The notes: generated by a model from the letters alone, not told the origin. A DNA stretch of 64,000 nucleotides from CS4-C045 sp963844115 (GCA_963844115.1 CAWJNN010000016.1:1-64000); one strand, 5' to 3'; numbered from the stretch's first letter, positions 35,669-45,232 are shown. Numbers and translations: made by a program.

Positions 35669-37072
35669 TTAGGCCCCAATCGGATGTCGTTCCTGGATCA
35701 CCTCGTGCAGTTGATTTGCCAGTTCCGTACAGGTCGAATCGACTGCTTCAGGACTCGACTTGCGCCGCAATGTATGGAACGATCGCTCGATAGCGCGCCT
35801 CGTCCCGCCGGCAATCTCGCCGACAATGCCTTCGTCCGCGGCCGGCAGATCAACATCATTCCGTGAAGCGTGCGATCGGTCGGCGACGACATCGAGATAC
35901 AGCAGCGCGCGATCCAAAACGACCCACGGAAAACTCGGATTCTTCATCGGTCCGATTTTCAACAGTTGACCGCCCAGCGGGAATCCCTGGATCTTCACCT
36001 CCGGCAATTTCCTGGCGGCCAACCAGCTCGCGGCGCCGCCCGCCGCGATTCCGACCAGCGTCCCGAAAGGAAACGAGATCGCTGCCGATGCCGCGTCGAC
36101 CATTCCGCCGGCGACGGCACCCGCCGCGGCACCGGCCGTGGTCAGCTGTGTCGAACTCAATCCCAATCGATTCCACGTGTCCAGATCAAAGAGGTCATCG
36201 TTGCCGAATTCAAGTTCCGTCTCCGACACTTCCAATTGATGGTGCGAAAAAATGCGCTTCAACCGGTTGTGGCCGCCGCGTTCTGTCCGCCGCAACGTGT
36301 CAAAGTAACCGGCCGCGAGCGCTTTCTCGTATTCCGCCGGTTCGCCCTCCTTGGCAAGCCGCTTTTCTTCGACATGGGTAATCATGGCGACCAATAACTC
36401 AGCAATCCCTTCGGCCGCCTCCCGTAGATTCGCCTTCCGATCTTCATTCAGACTGCGAATCGCCTGTTCCAGCGGTTCGCGCGTCGATTCGCTCATCTCG
36501 CGCAACATCTTCAGCAATCGCACCCGCTCGTCAAAGCCGGCACGATGCGCGTTGAAGGGGCGGACCATGTTGAAGAACTGGTCCAGCATCGATCGCCACT
36601 TGTGCGAATAGTCTTCGTCACTGGTCGCATTGATCAGCGCCACGCGCGGTTGTGCCGTCCATCGCAAAATTTCCATCTCGGCTTCGTACTTCGGACTGGG
36701 AGGTTTCGATCCGTCGACGACGTACAGAATCGCGGCACCCTGCAAAATAGGTCGCAGCAGTTCGCACTCTTGTTCAAACTGCCCGGCACGTTCGTGTTGT
36801 TCGACGAATTGTTCGACCGTCGCCCGGCGTCCGGCCGTCGAGGTTTCGTGCTCCTTTAACCACGACAAAACATGCCGTGGCCGCTCGAAGCCCGGCGTAT
36901 CGACCAAGGTGTACAACGTCTGTCCCGCGACTCGCATCGGATAGTCGCGACATTGGCGCGTCGTGCCAGGCATGACGCCAATTCGAACCGAATCGTCGGC
37001 CGCCAGGGTCGAAACAATGCTCGATTTGCCACGGTTCACGTGGCCCACGACAACGAAGACTGGCGGGTTCAT
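35669..37072 (-). CDS. GTPase with DUF3482 C-terminal domain
   Basis: 467-residue GTP-binding protein. G1 loop GHVNRGKSSI, G2 region GTTRQC, G3 TLVDTPGFERPRH, G4-like INATSDEDYSHKW (NATS in place of NKxD), followed by a C-terminal region with a glycine/alanine-rich hydrophobic hairpin (AGAAAGAVAGGMVDAASAAI and FGTLVGIAAGGAASWLAA) that could insert in a membrane. DUF3482 proteins occur next to DUF2868 membrane proteins, exactly as here. The ATG overlaps the stop of the upstream DUF2868 gene (ATGA), so the two are translationally coupled. Role unknown; a membrane-associated dynamin-like or stress function would be guesswork. Confidence 0.85.
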   Translation of the reverse strand: MNPPVFVVVGHVNRGKSSIVSTLAADDSVRIGVMPGTTRQCRDYPMRVAGQTLYTLVDTPGFERPRHVLSWLKEHETSTAGRRATVEQFVEQHERAGQFEQECELLRPILQGAAILYVVDGSKPPSPKYEAEMEILRWTAQPRVALINATSDEDYSHKWRSMLDQFFNMVRPFNAHRAGFDERVRLLKMLREMSESTREPLEQAIRSLNEDRKANLREAAEGIAELLVAMITHVEEKRLAKEGEPAEYEKALAAGYFDTLRRTERGGHNRLKRIFSHHQLEVSETELEFGNDDLFDLDTWNRLGLSSTQLTTAGAAAGAVAGGMVDAASAAISFPFGTLVGIAAGGAASWLAARKLPEVKIQGFPLGGQLLKIGPMKNPSFPWVVLDRALLYLDVVADRSHASRNDVDLPAADEGIVGEIAGGTRRAIERSFHTLRRKSSPEAVDSTCTELANQLHEVIQERHPIGA

Positions 37073-38642
37073 CCGTCACCCTCCGATTCGGTCGGCGCCG
37101 CGACCGGTGATGTCTGTTCAATCAGCGGTCGCACAGCCAGCCACGGATCACCCAGCGAACCGAGGCATTGCCGCCAAATCGCCGTGTCCTGACCGCTCGG
37201 CGAAATCACGGCACCCACCTGATTGCGATGGTACAACAGGACCACAATCAGGAGACCATCCCCCAGCGTGGTGCGAATTTGTTTCAGCAAGTCGATGTAT
37301 TCCGCAACCGGTGGCTCCCACGATTCGACCAGAATCAAAACCGGTCCCTGCGGAGTACCGTTGCCCACGGCGGCCAGGGCCTGTTGGTCCTCTCGCGCGT
37401 CCAGGCTTCCCACGGTATAAAATCCGTCGATACGTACACCCAACTGATCTCGTAGAATCTCTTCCACTTGAGGTTTTTCCAGAGAGACGCCCGCCCAGCA
37501 CAGGACGACCACCGGGTCTCCCGACAGATCTAAGGCACCTTGCCTTAACCCGCCACCACGACCGGCCCGCTGGCGATCGCTGTCGGCTTCCGCGGTTAGC
37601 GCCGTCGTTTCCACCAGGGGTCGCCGCAACCTTTCGAGCAACTTCTGTACATCGTGGTGCCCTAACTTGGCATTGCGAATCGAACTGCCGACCTTCCAGT
37701 GCGCGATCAGCCCGGTTACGAGACGCGGTACCAGTCCGTACAGCACGAACGATGCCAGCAGGAAGGGCCACCAACTCGCACCTTCTGCCGGTGTAGGCCA
37801 GGTTAACTTGTTCAGACTGGCGTAGTGCGTCCCATGGATGTCGTTTCGTGTTGGAACGCCTTCGGACCAGGCGAACCAGGCGCGCTGATGACATCGACGA
37901 CCGTGTGCAGCGCTTCTTCAGTTAACATGGTGCTCTTCCAGCCGAATGCCGGGTCATTGACGTACGACAAGAGAACGAACGCCCCAATCGCGCCCAGGTT
38001 AAATGCGACGGCGAAGATCTGCGTCAGCCGAACCAACAACCACAGCCGCAGCTGACCGTACAGCCAATCAAGGCGGCGCGCTTCGCCGCGCACGATCTCG
38101 ATGACCTGGCGATATTCGCCAGAGACGCGATTCGCCAGCCACGACATTACGGCCGGCGGAATCCGGCCGATGCCTCGCAGTAACGTCTGAACGGCCCGGC
38201 CACCCGGCAGTGCGGCAAGCCACCTGGCCGGAAGCATGGCGACGACCCACAGCGTCAGCAGGACGACTTGAAATCCGATGAGTGACGACCAGAAAAATAT
38301 GACGTTCACTGGCTGTTGTTGATGGTAGCCCAACCAAGGTATGACGGCGGAGATGCCAAATAACGTCCCAACCAGAAACAACAGCAGACCGGTCAGTTCC
38401 AGGTAGTGTTGTGCCTTTTGACCGGTCGTCTCACCTTCATGTTTGCGCTGGCGGATTTCATCCAGCCACGACGCCAGCACCGCCGGCCGTTCCAATGGGT
38501 CCGCACCGATCGCAGTTCCGATTTCTGCATCGCGCTTGCGCAGCGTTTCGATATCAGATGTCTGGTCCTCCTGCAGTTGCAGTTCCAGATCGATCAGATC
38601 AGCGATCTCCAACCTGGTGCGAGTTCTACGTCGTGCCGCCAT
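37069..38642 (-). CDS. DUF2868 membrane protein (frameshifted), partner of the GTPase
   Basis: About 524 residues after repair. Part one (38642 to about 37888) has membrane helices YLELTGLLLFLVGTLFGISA, VIFFWSSLIGFQVVLLTLWV and VAFNLGAIGAFVLLSYVND, then HTVVDVISAP. Restoring one C after GCGCC gives APWFAWSEGVPTRNDIHG, then LNKLTWPTPAEGASWWPFLL and VLYGLVPRLVTGLIAHW (a further helix). The soluble end VVVLCWAGVSLEKPQVEEIL and VLILVESWEPPVAEYIDLL resembles DUF2868. Because the restored stretch, read in a third frame, is clearly family sequence, the break is a single-base indel. The stop overlaps the GTPase start. Confidence 0.82.
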
Positions 38643-38987
38643 ATCTGCCTGACAATATCTAGCGGATGCCCATCATTTGGTGAACGGGCGACCGTCGCCG
38701 CACATCTTGAATGCATCGACTCTTCTCGTCAAGCAAAGTACCAAAAAGGGCGCGAAGAAGCGATGATCAAACCACACCAAATTTTGCGCGAACGACCGGC
38801 GGAAAATGGCCGTTCCTTCGACCGACGCCGTAGATCACTGTAGCTGCGGCTTTCCGAGCAGAGATCGAGCGAGCGGTGCAAGAAAGCGAGCAGTGCAAGA
38901 AGCGGGCGCGAACTGGTTCGCGACGGGCCGCATGTGCCGTCTAAGACAACGCTTGAGTGCACTCACGGTGCACCATGGCGGTTACCG
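38643..38987. other. Intergenic, nothing recognised
   Basis: About 345 bases between the DUF2868 start and the lipoprotein stop. A short GAGCGAGCGGTGCAAGAAAG-type direct repeat is present near 38865-38905. No promoter, RNA or gene is supported. Confidence 0.4.
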
Positions 38988-39356
38988 TCATCCAGCGCCC
39001 GCACTGCTGGAACAGTTGCGATGGGATGAGCCTAGAAACGGCGAGCTGTAGGGTTTGGACAGCGACGCCATTTGGGATGTCGAATACTGGCCGGTTGCCG
39101 GATCACCGATCGGAGGATCGGTCGCATCGTTGGCTGAAGCACCGACGGCGAGACCTTGCTGATGGTACGCAACCTGCGCCACCTCGCTGTTGCCAGCTGC
39201 GTCGGAAAGTCCCATCTGCCGAGCACGCTGGACGTAAACGTCGTTCGCTTCGGCTGAACCTTTGGCCGTACGGCCGAAACCGTTCTGGCAGCCGGTAAAT
39301 ATCGTCGGTGCGGTAAGGAGTAGTGCCAGTGCGGCGACGACAGATTTACGTGGCAT
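38988..39356 (-). CDS. Small predicted lipoprotein
   Basis: 122 residues beginning MPRKSVVAALALLLTAPTIF then TGCQNGFGR, a lipoprotein signal peptide with a plausible lipobox ending at Cys. The mature part is Ala/Ser/Gly/Gln-rich (VYVQRARQMGLSDAAGNSEV) without a known domain. It lies 130 bases from prfB on the same strand. The C-terminal 25 residues look low-complexity and could result from an undetected frameshift. Function unknown. Confidence 0.55.
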   Translation of the reverse strand: MPRKSVVAALALLLTAPTIFTGCQNGFGRTAKGSAEANDVYVQRARQMGLSDAAGNSEVAQVAYHQQGLAVGASANDATDPPIGDPATGQYSTSQMASLSKPYSSPFLGSSHRNCSSSAGAG

Positions 39357-39485
39357 TCGGTTACGCTCCTTGTCCACATGAGCCAAAATGGGCTAACGAT
39401 CAATAGATCGGCAGATGTAGCCGTTAAGCTTTGTGAGTTTTGCCACGTTTACGAATTCGAACGCCAGCATTGCAATCAGTGATTA

Positions 39486-40589
39486 CTAACTAGCGTCCTT
39501 CTTCACGCGCCATTGCAGGTACGCATCCAGGAAGGGCTGGATTTCGCCGTCCATGACGCTGTTGAAGTTGCCAATCAATAAGTTCGTCCTCACGTCCTTA
39601 ACACGCTGGTCGGGGTGCAGAAAATAGTTGCGGATTTGCGACCGAATCCGACCAGGGCCTTGTCCTTGTACTTCGCCGCTTGTTCCGCTTCGCGACGCTC
39701 CTCTTCGACACGAGCCAACCTCGCGCACAGCATCTTTTTGGCGGCTGCTCGGTTCTTGTGCTGGCTGCGTTCGTTCTGGCACTGGACGACGATATTGGTG
39801 GGCAAATGCGTCAAGCGAACGGCGCTATCGGTCTTATTGACGTGCTGGCCCCCTGCCCCACTGGCTCGATATGTATCTTCGCGGACGTCGCCGTCCTTGA
39901 TTTCGATTTCAATTTCATCGGACACTTCCGGCGATACATCGATGGCGGCGAAACTGGTTTGTCGCTTGCCGTCGGAATTGAACGGGCTGATGCGAACCAG
40001 CCGGTGCATGCCCATTTCGCCTTTCAGGTAGCCGTAGGCCATGGGTCCCCGAATGGCCAACGCCGCGCTGTTAATCCCCGCTTCGTCATTTTCACTGCGA
40101 TCGAGGATCTCTGTCGTGTAGTCATTCTTTTGTGCCCACTGGACGTACATCCGAAACAGCATATCGGCCCAGTCGTTGGCATCGGTCCCGCCATCGCGAG
40201 CGTGAATTGTCAGAATCGCTCCGCCTGCGTCGTGCGGACCGTTCAACAGCGACTTCAATTCCAACGAGTCCAGTTCGGCGCTGGCCCGGTCGAGCTCGGC
40301 CAGTAACTCCTGCTGCAGTTCGTCGTCGTCCTCGGCCATCTCGAGTAGCGTGCTGAGATCGTCACCGGCGGCCAACAGCTTTTCCAGTGGCTTGAGCAGC
40401 GCGTTTACGCTTTTCAGCTGGACGACGGTCGCCTGCGCTTTTTCTTGATCGTCCCAGAAGCCGGCCTCACCCATCCGTTTCTCAATGGCCTCGACCACGG
40501 CCTTCTTGCCCGCATAGTCAAAGAGAGTCTCGCAGCTGAAGGATGCGCTGTTGAATTGCTTCAGATCGATCTTTCACTTCTTTGTCCAT
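39486..40589 (-). CDS. prfB: Peptide chain release factor 2 with programmed +1 frameshift
   Basis: Recognises UGA/UAA and releases the peptide. It starts MDKEVKDRSEAIQQRILQLR DSL at 40589 (GGAG 7 bases upstream) and meets an in-frame UGA after CUU; reading CUU UGA C with a +1 shift continues DYAGKKAVVEAIEKRMGEAG, as in most bacterial prfB. The SPF tripeptide that defines RF2 is in RLVRISPFNSDGKRQ, and the catalytic GGQ is in ASGAGGQHVNKTDSAVRLT. A second, unprogrammed break near 39651 loses one G (FGGSQIRNYF expected); the true end IRNYFLHPDQRVKDVRTNLL then QPFLDAYLQWRVKKDAS follows in the next frame. Since RF2 is essential, that second shift is almost certainly a sequence error. Confidence 0.92.
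40517..40523 (-). promoter_or_regulatory. Programmed +1 frameshift site CUUUGAC of prfB
   Basis: The minus strand reads TCT CTT TGA CTA TGC at codon 24. UGA is the stop for the short frame; slippage on CUU into UUU enters the long frame. The upstream stimulatory Shine-Dalgarno-like element, AGGGGG in E. coli, is weak here (GCGAGA). Confidence 0.9.
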
Positions 40590-40796
40590 CTTGGCTCCTA
40601 TCACTTGCGAGTTCGTCTTGTTTCGAAAGACGAATTAGTTAAGTCGTTGATTATAGCGCAACGACGTGCCCGGCGGGAGGTCGATCGCCCATCGGCTTGT
40701 CGAGCACGTCGGACGGCGCTACACTTGCCTTTGCGGTCGGCCGGGAGGGCGAGACGCGTTTCGAAGATCCACCCTTAGGTTTACCGATAAATAACC

Positions 40797-41921
40797 ATGT
40801 CACGAATTGTTCTGGCCATGTCGGGCGGTGTCGACAGTAGCGTCGCCGCCCACCTGCTATGCGAAGCGGGACATGACGTCATCGGCGTATTTATGCGGCA
40901 CGGCGAGCAGTCACCCGTCGCGACCGCCTGCGCATCGGCCGGTGGCGACGGTGGCACCATGCAGCTACCGATTGTCGATCAACGTCTCGATCACAAGCAG
41001 GGTTGCTGCAGTGCCTCGGATGCCGACGACGGACGACGCGTCGCCGACCGGCTGGGCATCCCGTTCTACGCACTGAACCTCCAGAATGAATTCAGTCGCA
41101 TCATCGACTATTTCGTTGACGAATACACCGCAGGCCGGACGCCCAACCCGTGCATCGCCTGCAATAACTGGATCAAGTTCGGCAAGCTCTTTGATTACGC
41201 CGATGGCGTTAACGCCGACTACGTTGCGACCGGGCATTACGCTCGACTGCGACCCGACGCCGATGGCAACCTGGCGATTCACCGCGGCCGCGACGCAGCA
41301 AAGGACCAGTCGTATGTTCTGTTCGGAATCGACCGGCATCGACTAGACCGCATGATGCTGCCGGTCGGTGACTTTGAAAAATCGCAAATCCGCGAATTGG
41401 CCAGTCAGATTGGATTGTCCGTCGCCGACAAGAAGGACAGCCAGGAAATCTGTTTTGTTACGAGCGGAAAACATGACGAATTCGTCCAGGCACGCCGAGG
41501 GGATGCCGATCGTGGTGGCGAGATCGTCACGACCGACGGTACGATCGTTGGACATCATCCCGGGATCGAACGATTCACAATTGGCCAGCGCAAACGGCTG
41601 GGCGTCGCGATGGGAGAACCACGGTTTGTGGTTCGCATCGATCCCGACACCCATCGCGTGGTGATTGGCACCAAGGAAGATTTGGCATGTCGCGAACTCA
41701 CGGCAGCCGATGCAACCTGGTTGGTCGAACCACCGACAGAACCGCGATCGTGTCTGGTCCAGATCCGCTACAACAGTTCCGCAGTGCCTGCAACACTGCG
41801 GCCGCTGGATGGCGATCGCTTTCAGATTAAATTCGATCGGCCTTGTTACGGCGTAGCACCCGGTCAGGCAGCGGTCTGTTATGATTCCGATCGCGTCCTC
41901 GGCGGCGGCTGGATCGAGTGA
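40797..41921 (+). CDS. mnmA: tRNA-specific 2-thiouridylase MnmA
   Basis: Thiolates U34 of Lys, Glu and Gln tRNAs in the cytosol using sulfur from a persulfide carrier. 374 residues. PP-loop MSGGVDSSVAAHLL at residues 8-21; first catalytic Cys in GRTPNPCIACNNWIKFGKL (about 117) and second in KDSQEICFVTSGKHD (about 217), the Gram-positive-like variant in the first motif; VATGHYARL and DQSYVLFGIDRHRL are conserved. The C-terminal beta-barrel ends CYGVAPGQAAVCYDSDRVLG. Frame intact. It is divergent from prfB with about 200 bases between. Confidence 0.95.
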   Translation: MSRIVLAMSGGVDSSVAAHLLCEAGHDVIGVFMRHGEQSPVATACASAGGDGGTMQLPIVDQRLDHKQGCCSASDADDGRRVADRLGIPFYALNLQNEFSRIIDYFVDEYTAGRTPNPCIACNNWIKFGKLFDYADGVNADYVATGHYARLRPDADGNLAIHRGRDAAKDQSYVLFGIDRHRLDRMMLPVGDFEKSQIRELASQIGLSVADKKDSQEICFVTSGKHDEFVQARRGDADRGGEIVTTDGTIVGHHPGIERFTIGQRKRLGVAMGEPRFVVRIDPDTHRVVIGTKEDLACRELTAADATWLVEPPTEPRSCLVQIRYNSSAVPATLRPLDGDRFQIKFDRPCYGVAPGQAAVCYDSDRVLGGGWIE

Positions 41922-41959
41922 CGTGCGGGATGAGAGATGCGGACCGGTTGCAGCAGGTT

Positions 41960-42025
41960 GTTTAACCCGTTGCCGCAGGCGAGGCGGCACCTAAGTTCGA
42001 CCTCGCCTTCGGCAACGGGTTAAAC
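41960..42025. repeat. Palindromic repeat family D (GTTTAACCCG), likely bidirectional terminator
   Basis: GTTTAACCCGTTGCCGCAGG and CGAGG pair with CCTCGCCTTCGGCAACGGGT and TAAAC. It lies between the convergent mnmA and aldehyde oxidoreductase genes. Weaker relatives are at 43974-44031 and 47268-47339. Confidence 0.75.
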
Positions 42026-42069
42026 GAGCCACCGACTGGCCAACAAAGGCCGACCGGCCGTCGAATCAG

Positions 42070-43893
42070 CTAAACCGAATTCAAGCCCATTGCGGTCAGC
42101 CTGTCGTTTGCGATGAATCCGTCCGGCGACCAGCCGCGCTGGACGTTGTAGGCCTGTATGAGTTCCTTCAATCGCTCGGTGGACAGCACAGCCCGCGGGT
42201 CTCCTTCCAGCGGCTTGTCGAGAAATCGAGCTGGCAGCGCGTCTTCCTCCGGACCCCAGCCAGCGCGGATGTTAAACAGCTTCTTCGCGGTCACGATCCG
42301 AGCGGCCGTCTGATCCAGTTCCTCCGACGTGACGTCCCACCCCGTTACCAGTCGCAGCATTTCTGCGGCCTCGCCAAAAAAATCGTCGAAAACGCCTCGC
42401 AAGAACTTGCACAGGATTAGCGAATCCATCACGGCTGCCTTGTCTTCGGTCTGCACGGCCAGGCCGACATCCGCCGGCAACAAATTGCGGCGATCCACGT
42501 CGGACGAAAAGTCGACATCGTACGCAGACGAACGATTGTGATCGGCACCTCGCGTCCCGACGGCGAAGCCAAGCGCCATGGACTGCAACGCACGCGGTTC
42601 ATAGCCGGGAAGTTCCAGGCCTTTTACTTGTGGAGCGAAATCGATCGCGCCGTTGCCGATCTGTCTCGCCAGACGCCGACTTCCTTCGGCTAATTGCTGT
42701 CCAATGCCTTCTCGCCGACCAATCTCATCGATCGCGCGCAGCAGCGCCGCGCCGTCGCCGAACCGCAACCAGTCGCAATCCAGCAAACCACGCTCCACGC
42801 ATTCCATCCCAAAGGCGATGGTCGCGCCAGTACTGATCGTATCGAGTCCCAACTGATCACAGCGCCGGGAAGCCGTCAGAACGACATCGGGGTCACCCAC
42901 ATCACACAACGGCCCCAGCGCGAACAAGTTCTCGTATTCGAGCCGCACACCGCCGGCCTCTTCTTCTCCGTTCGCCGTTTTGACACCGTAGATATGCTCA
43001 CACCCGATCGTGCAGGCGACACAACTGGCCTGCGTCTTGCTCCGATCGACGCTCAACCCTTCCGGCGAAAGCGCTTCCGCCGCCTGGAACTGTCCTGCTT
43101 GAAAATTCCTGGTCGGCAGGACGCCCAATCGATTGAAAACCAACAGGTTGGCGGCGGTACCCAGTTCACGATACTTGGCGGTGGCTGGGCCAAACGATCG
43201 CTTGGACAACTTTTTGGCATAATCGGCCAGCCCTTTGGAATCCGACCAGGCGGTGGTCTTTGTCCCGCGGACGGCGACGGCCTTGATGTTCTTTGCACCC
43301 AACACAGCCCCGTGACCGCCCCGCCCCGCGTGGCGGCCATCGTGGGAAATAGTCGCAAATCGTACTTGCCGCTCACCGGCCGGACCAATGATCGCGCAAC
43401 GGTAATCCGATCCCAATCGGTCGCGTAAGGCGGATTCCGCGTCGCCGACGTTCTTACCCCACAGATCCTCGCAGGGCTCGATCGTCACGCGACCATCGTC
43501 AACCACCAGAACAGACGGGCGATCGCAACGTCCCGTAAGGACCAACGCGTCGCACCCGCTGCGCTTCCCCGCAATGGCAAATCCGCTGCTGGCCAGCGAG
43601 TCGTTGATCCGATCGGTCAGCGGGCTCTTGCCGACGACGGCGAACTTGGCCGAGGTCGTGAGCGGGCTGCCGACCAACGGACTGAAGACGAACGCGATGC
43701 ACGAACCGGGATCGTACGGATCAAGCTCCGCGGTACCTTCTTTTAGCAAGATATAGACACCCAGACCGCTACCACCGATATACGCGCACAATTCGGCCGG
43801 CGAAAGCATTACCGTCTGCAGTTGGCCGGTCGATAGATCGACGCGATAGTAGCAGCCGTGGTAACCAGGCACAGATTGATCGGATTGGGACAT
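42070..43893 (-). CDS. Aldehyde ferredoxin oxidoreductase family protein (tungsten/molybdopterin)
   Basis: Oxidises aldehydes to carboxylic acids with ferredoxin, using a tungsto-bispterin and a 4Fe-4S cluster. 607 residues, usual size. N-terminal domain: YYRVDLSTGQLQTVMLSPAE, YIGGSGLGVYILL, SPLVGSPLTTSAKFAVVGKSP. Cluster ligands CVACTIGC (about 287-294) and CKF in LILCKFLRG (about 495). Pterin-binding GTRGADHNRSSAYDVDFS and GLELPGYEPRAL are present. Full length and intact. No ferredoxin, tungstate importer or MoaD-like gene is adjacent. In aerobic or microaerophilic planctomycetes the natural aldehyde is unknown; start ATG 43893. Confidence 0.92.
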   Translation of the reverse strand: MSQSDQSVPGYHGCYYRVDLSTGQLQTVMLSPAELCAYIGGSGLGVYILLKEGTAELDPYDPGSCIAFVFSPLVGSPLTTSAKFAVVGKSPLTDRINDSLASSGFAIAGKRSGCDALVLTGRCDRPSVLVVDDGRVTIEPCEDLWGKNVGDAESALRDRLGSDYRCAIIGPAGERQVRFATISHDGRHAGRGGHGAVLGAKNIKAVAVRGTKTTAWSDSKGLADYAKKLSKRSFGPATAKYRELGTAANLLVFNRLGVLPTRNFQAGQFQAAEALSPEGLSVDRSKTQASCVACTIGCEHIYGVKTANGEEEAGGVRLEYENLFALGPLCDVGDPDVVLTASRRCDQLGLDTISTGATIAFGMECVERGLLDCDWLRFGDGAALLRAIDEIGRREGIGQQLAEGSRRLARQIGNGAIDFAPQVKGLELPGYEPRALQSMALGFAVGTRGADHNRSSAYDVDFSSDVDRRNLLPADVGLAVQTEDKAAVMDSLILCKFLRGVFDDFFGEAAEMLRLVTGWDVTSEELDQTAARIVTAKKLFNIRAGWGPEEDALPARFLDKPLEGDPRAVLSTERLKELIQAYNVQRGWSPDGFIANDRLTAMGLNSV

Positions 43894-43973
43894 CGCCTAC
43901 CGTCGAGTGGACTTTGGGAGCAACCTATTATAAGGTGTTACGGCAACTGATTTCAGAGGTTTCCCATCCATCG

Positions 43974-44031
43974 TTTAATCCCGGCGGCCGGGACAGGCGC
44001 CGGCTAGTCCAGGCGGCTGGGCGTTAAACGA
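43974..44031. repeat. Family D-like repeat
   Basis: GTTTAATCCCGGCGGCCGGG...GGCTGGGCGTTAAAC, an imperfect inverted element 20 bases upstream of the YgfZ-like gene. Its closest match in the window is 47268-47339. Confidence 0.6.
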
Positions 44032-44049
44032 ATTGGCTCGCACGGCAAC

Positions 44050-45033
44050 ATGTCCCTGCATCCTCAAATCGATTTCCAAGCTCAATACGACGCCTGCCGC
44101 AACGCCTGCGGGTTGGCGATCTGGCCGAATCGCAGCCTGATCGAGCTAACCGGCGAAGATCGTGCCAAGTTCCTACATAGCTTTTGCACGAACGACATCA
44201 ACGGTCTACAGCCCGGAACCGGCTGCGAACTGTTTATCACCGACGTAAAGGGTAAGACGCTGGGTTATGGTATTGTCCTGTGCCTCGAGGACGCGTTGGT
44301 CCTGGAAACGGCGGGCGGCCAGGCCGATACGTTGATAACGCACCTTGATCGTTATCTTTTGCGGGAGAAGGTCACCATCGCGGATCGTAGCCAGCAGTGG
44401 ACACAGCTACTGACGATCGGCCCGAAAACGGCGGAGATCATCCAGGCTCAGTTCGCCGTCGAGGTTCCTCCGAATCGATTGGAACATCGAGCGTCGGAGG
44501 TCGATGGCCACCGGGTCGTGGTTTACCACACGGACTTCTTTGGTTCGCAGGCGTTTGGCTTTTTCGGCCCACCCGCGGTCATCGAATCGGTCGCGCGGCG
44601 TATAGCAGTCGATGCCATCGCTTGCGACCAGAAGGTTGTCGACACGCTTCGCCTCGAGGCGGGAACTCCCTGGTTCGGCCGGGATATCACCGCCGACCAC
44701 CTGCCCCAGGAAGTACATCGCGACGAGCGGGCGATCAGCTTCGCCAAGGGATGTTATCTAGGTCAGGAGACCGTCGCAAGGATTGACGCGTTGGGTCACG
44801 TCAACCGCATCTTGTGCGGAGTGCGGTTCGCGACATCAGATATACCACCGCCTGGCACGACATTGAAAAGTGATGGCAAGGAGGTTGGCGCTGTAACGTC
44901 TGCCGCCTTTTCGCCGCAACTCAAAGCCGCCTTGGCCCTGGCCTACCTTCGACGCGGTAAAGCGCAACCTGGGCAGGCATTGGACTCCGATGCGGGAGTC
45001 GCCGAAGTTATCGCCTTGCCAGTCATCTCGTGA
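44050..45033 (+). CDS. ygfZ: YgfZ/GcvT-domain folate-binding protein
   Basis: Folate-binding protein of the YgfZ (IBA57-like) family, involved in maintaining some iron-sulfur enzymes in other bacteria. 327 residues. Conserved signature KGCYLGQETVARIDALGHVN with the key Cys near residue 235; also GEDRAKFLHSFCTNDINGL and GYGIVLCLEDALVLETAGG, typical GcvT-like strands; a C-terminal barrel segment GAVTSAAFSPQLKAALALAY. Frame intact. It lies divergent from the Fe-S containing aldehyde oxidoreductase, a fitting though unproved neighbour. Confidence 0.88.
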   Translation: MSLHPQIDFQAQYDACRNACGLAIWPNRSLIELTGEDRAKFLHSFCTNDINGLQPGTGCELFITDVKGKTLGYGIVLCLEDALVLETAGGQADTLITHLDRYLLREKVTIADRSQQWTQLLTIGPKTAEIIQAQFAVEVPPNRLEHRASEVDGHRVVVYHTDFFGSQAFGFFGPPAVIESVARRIAVDAIACDQKVVDTLRLEAGTPWFGRDITADHLPQEVHRDERAISFAKGCYLGQETVARIDALGHVNRILCGVRFATSDIPPPGTTLKSDGKEVGAVTSAAFSPQLKAALALAYLRRGKAQPGQALDSDAGVAEVIALPVIS

Positions 45034-45117
45034 CGGCCGGCGGCAACATTCGCAATGCATCGCGGCCTGGTCCACTGGCCGCTGCCGCGTGCCGCGCTCT
45101 TCGCTTTGCAATGCGTC

Positions 45118-45170
45118 GCCAGATAACGGGTGCCAGCAGATAACCGGTGTTGCCAGACAACGGGTAACGC
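45118..45170. repeat. Three direct repeats CCAGATAACGGGTG upstream of acs
   Basis: Copies CCAGATAACGGGTG, GCAGATAACCGGTG and CCAGACAACGGGTA at about 19-base intervals. They lie 35-85 bases before the promoter candidate for acs, a common place for activator sites. Confidence 0.45.
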
Positions 45171-45202
45171 GCTGGGCGCACTTGTCCCTGGTCTGTAGAC
45201 AC

Positions 45203-45232
45203 TTGAAATTATCGAATAGACATCTCTAAAAT
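45203..45232 (+). promoter_or_regulatory. Candidate sigma-70 promoter of acs
   Basis: TTGAAA (5 of 6) and TAAAAT (5 of 6), spacing 18, about 68 bases upstream of the acs start codon. Confidence 0.5.

Noticed and set aside
37148..37894. Separate third-frame gene within the DUF2868 region
   Set aside because: Its Arg-rich composition is typical of out-of-frame translation; the conserved sequence runs in the other frame once one base is restored.
38643..38987. Possible small RNA or gene between DUF2868 and the lipoprotein
   Set aside because: Open frames on both strands have no conserved feature, start context or codon pattern that would support them.
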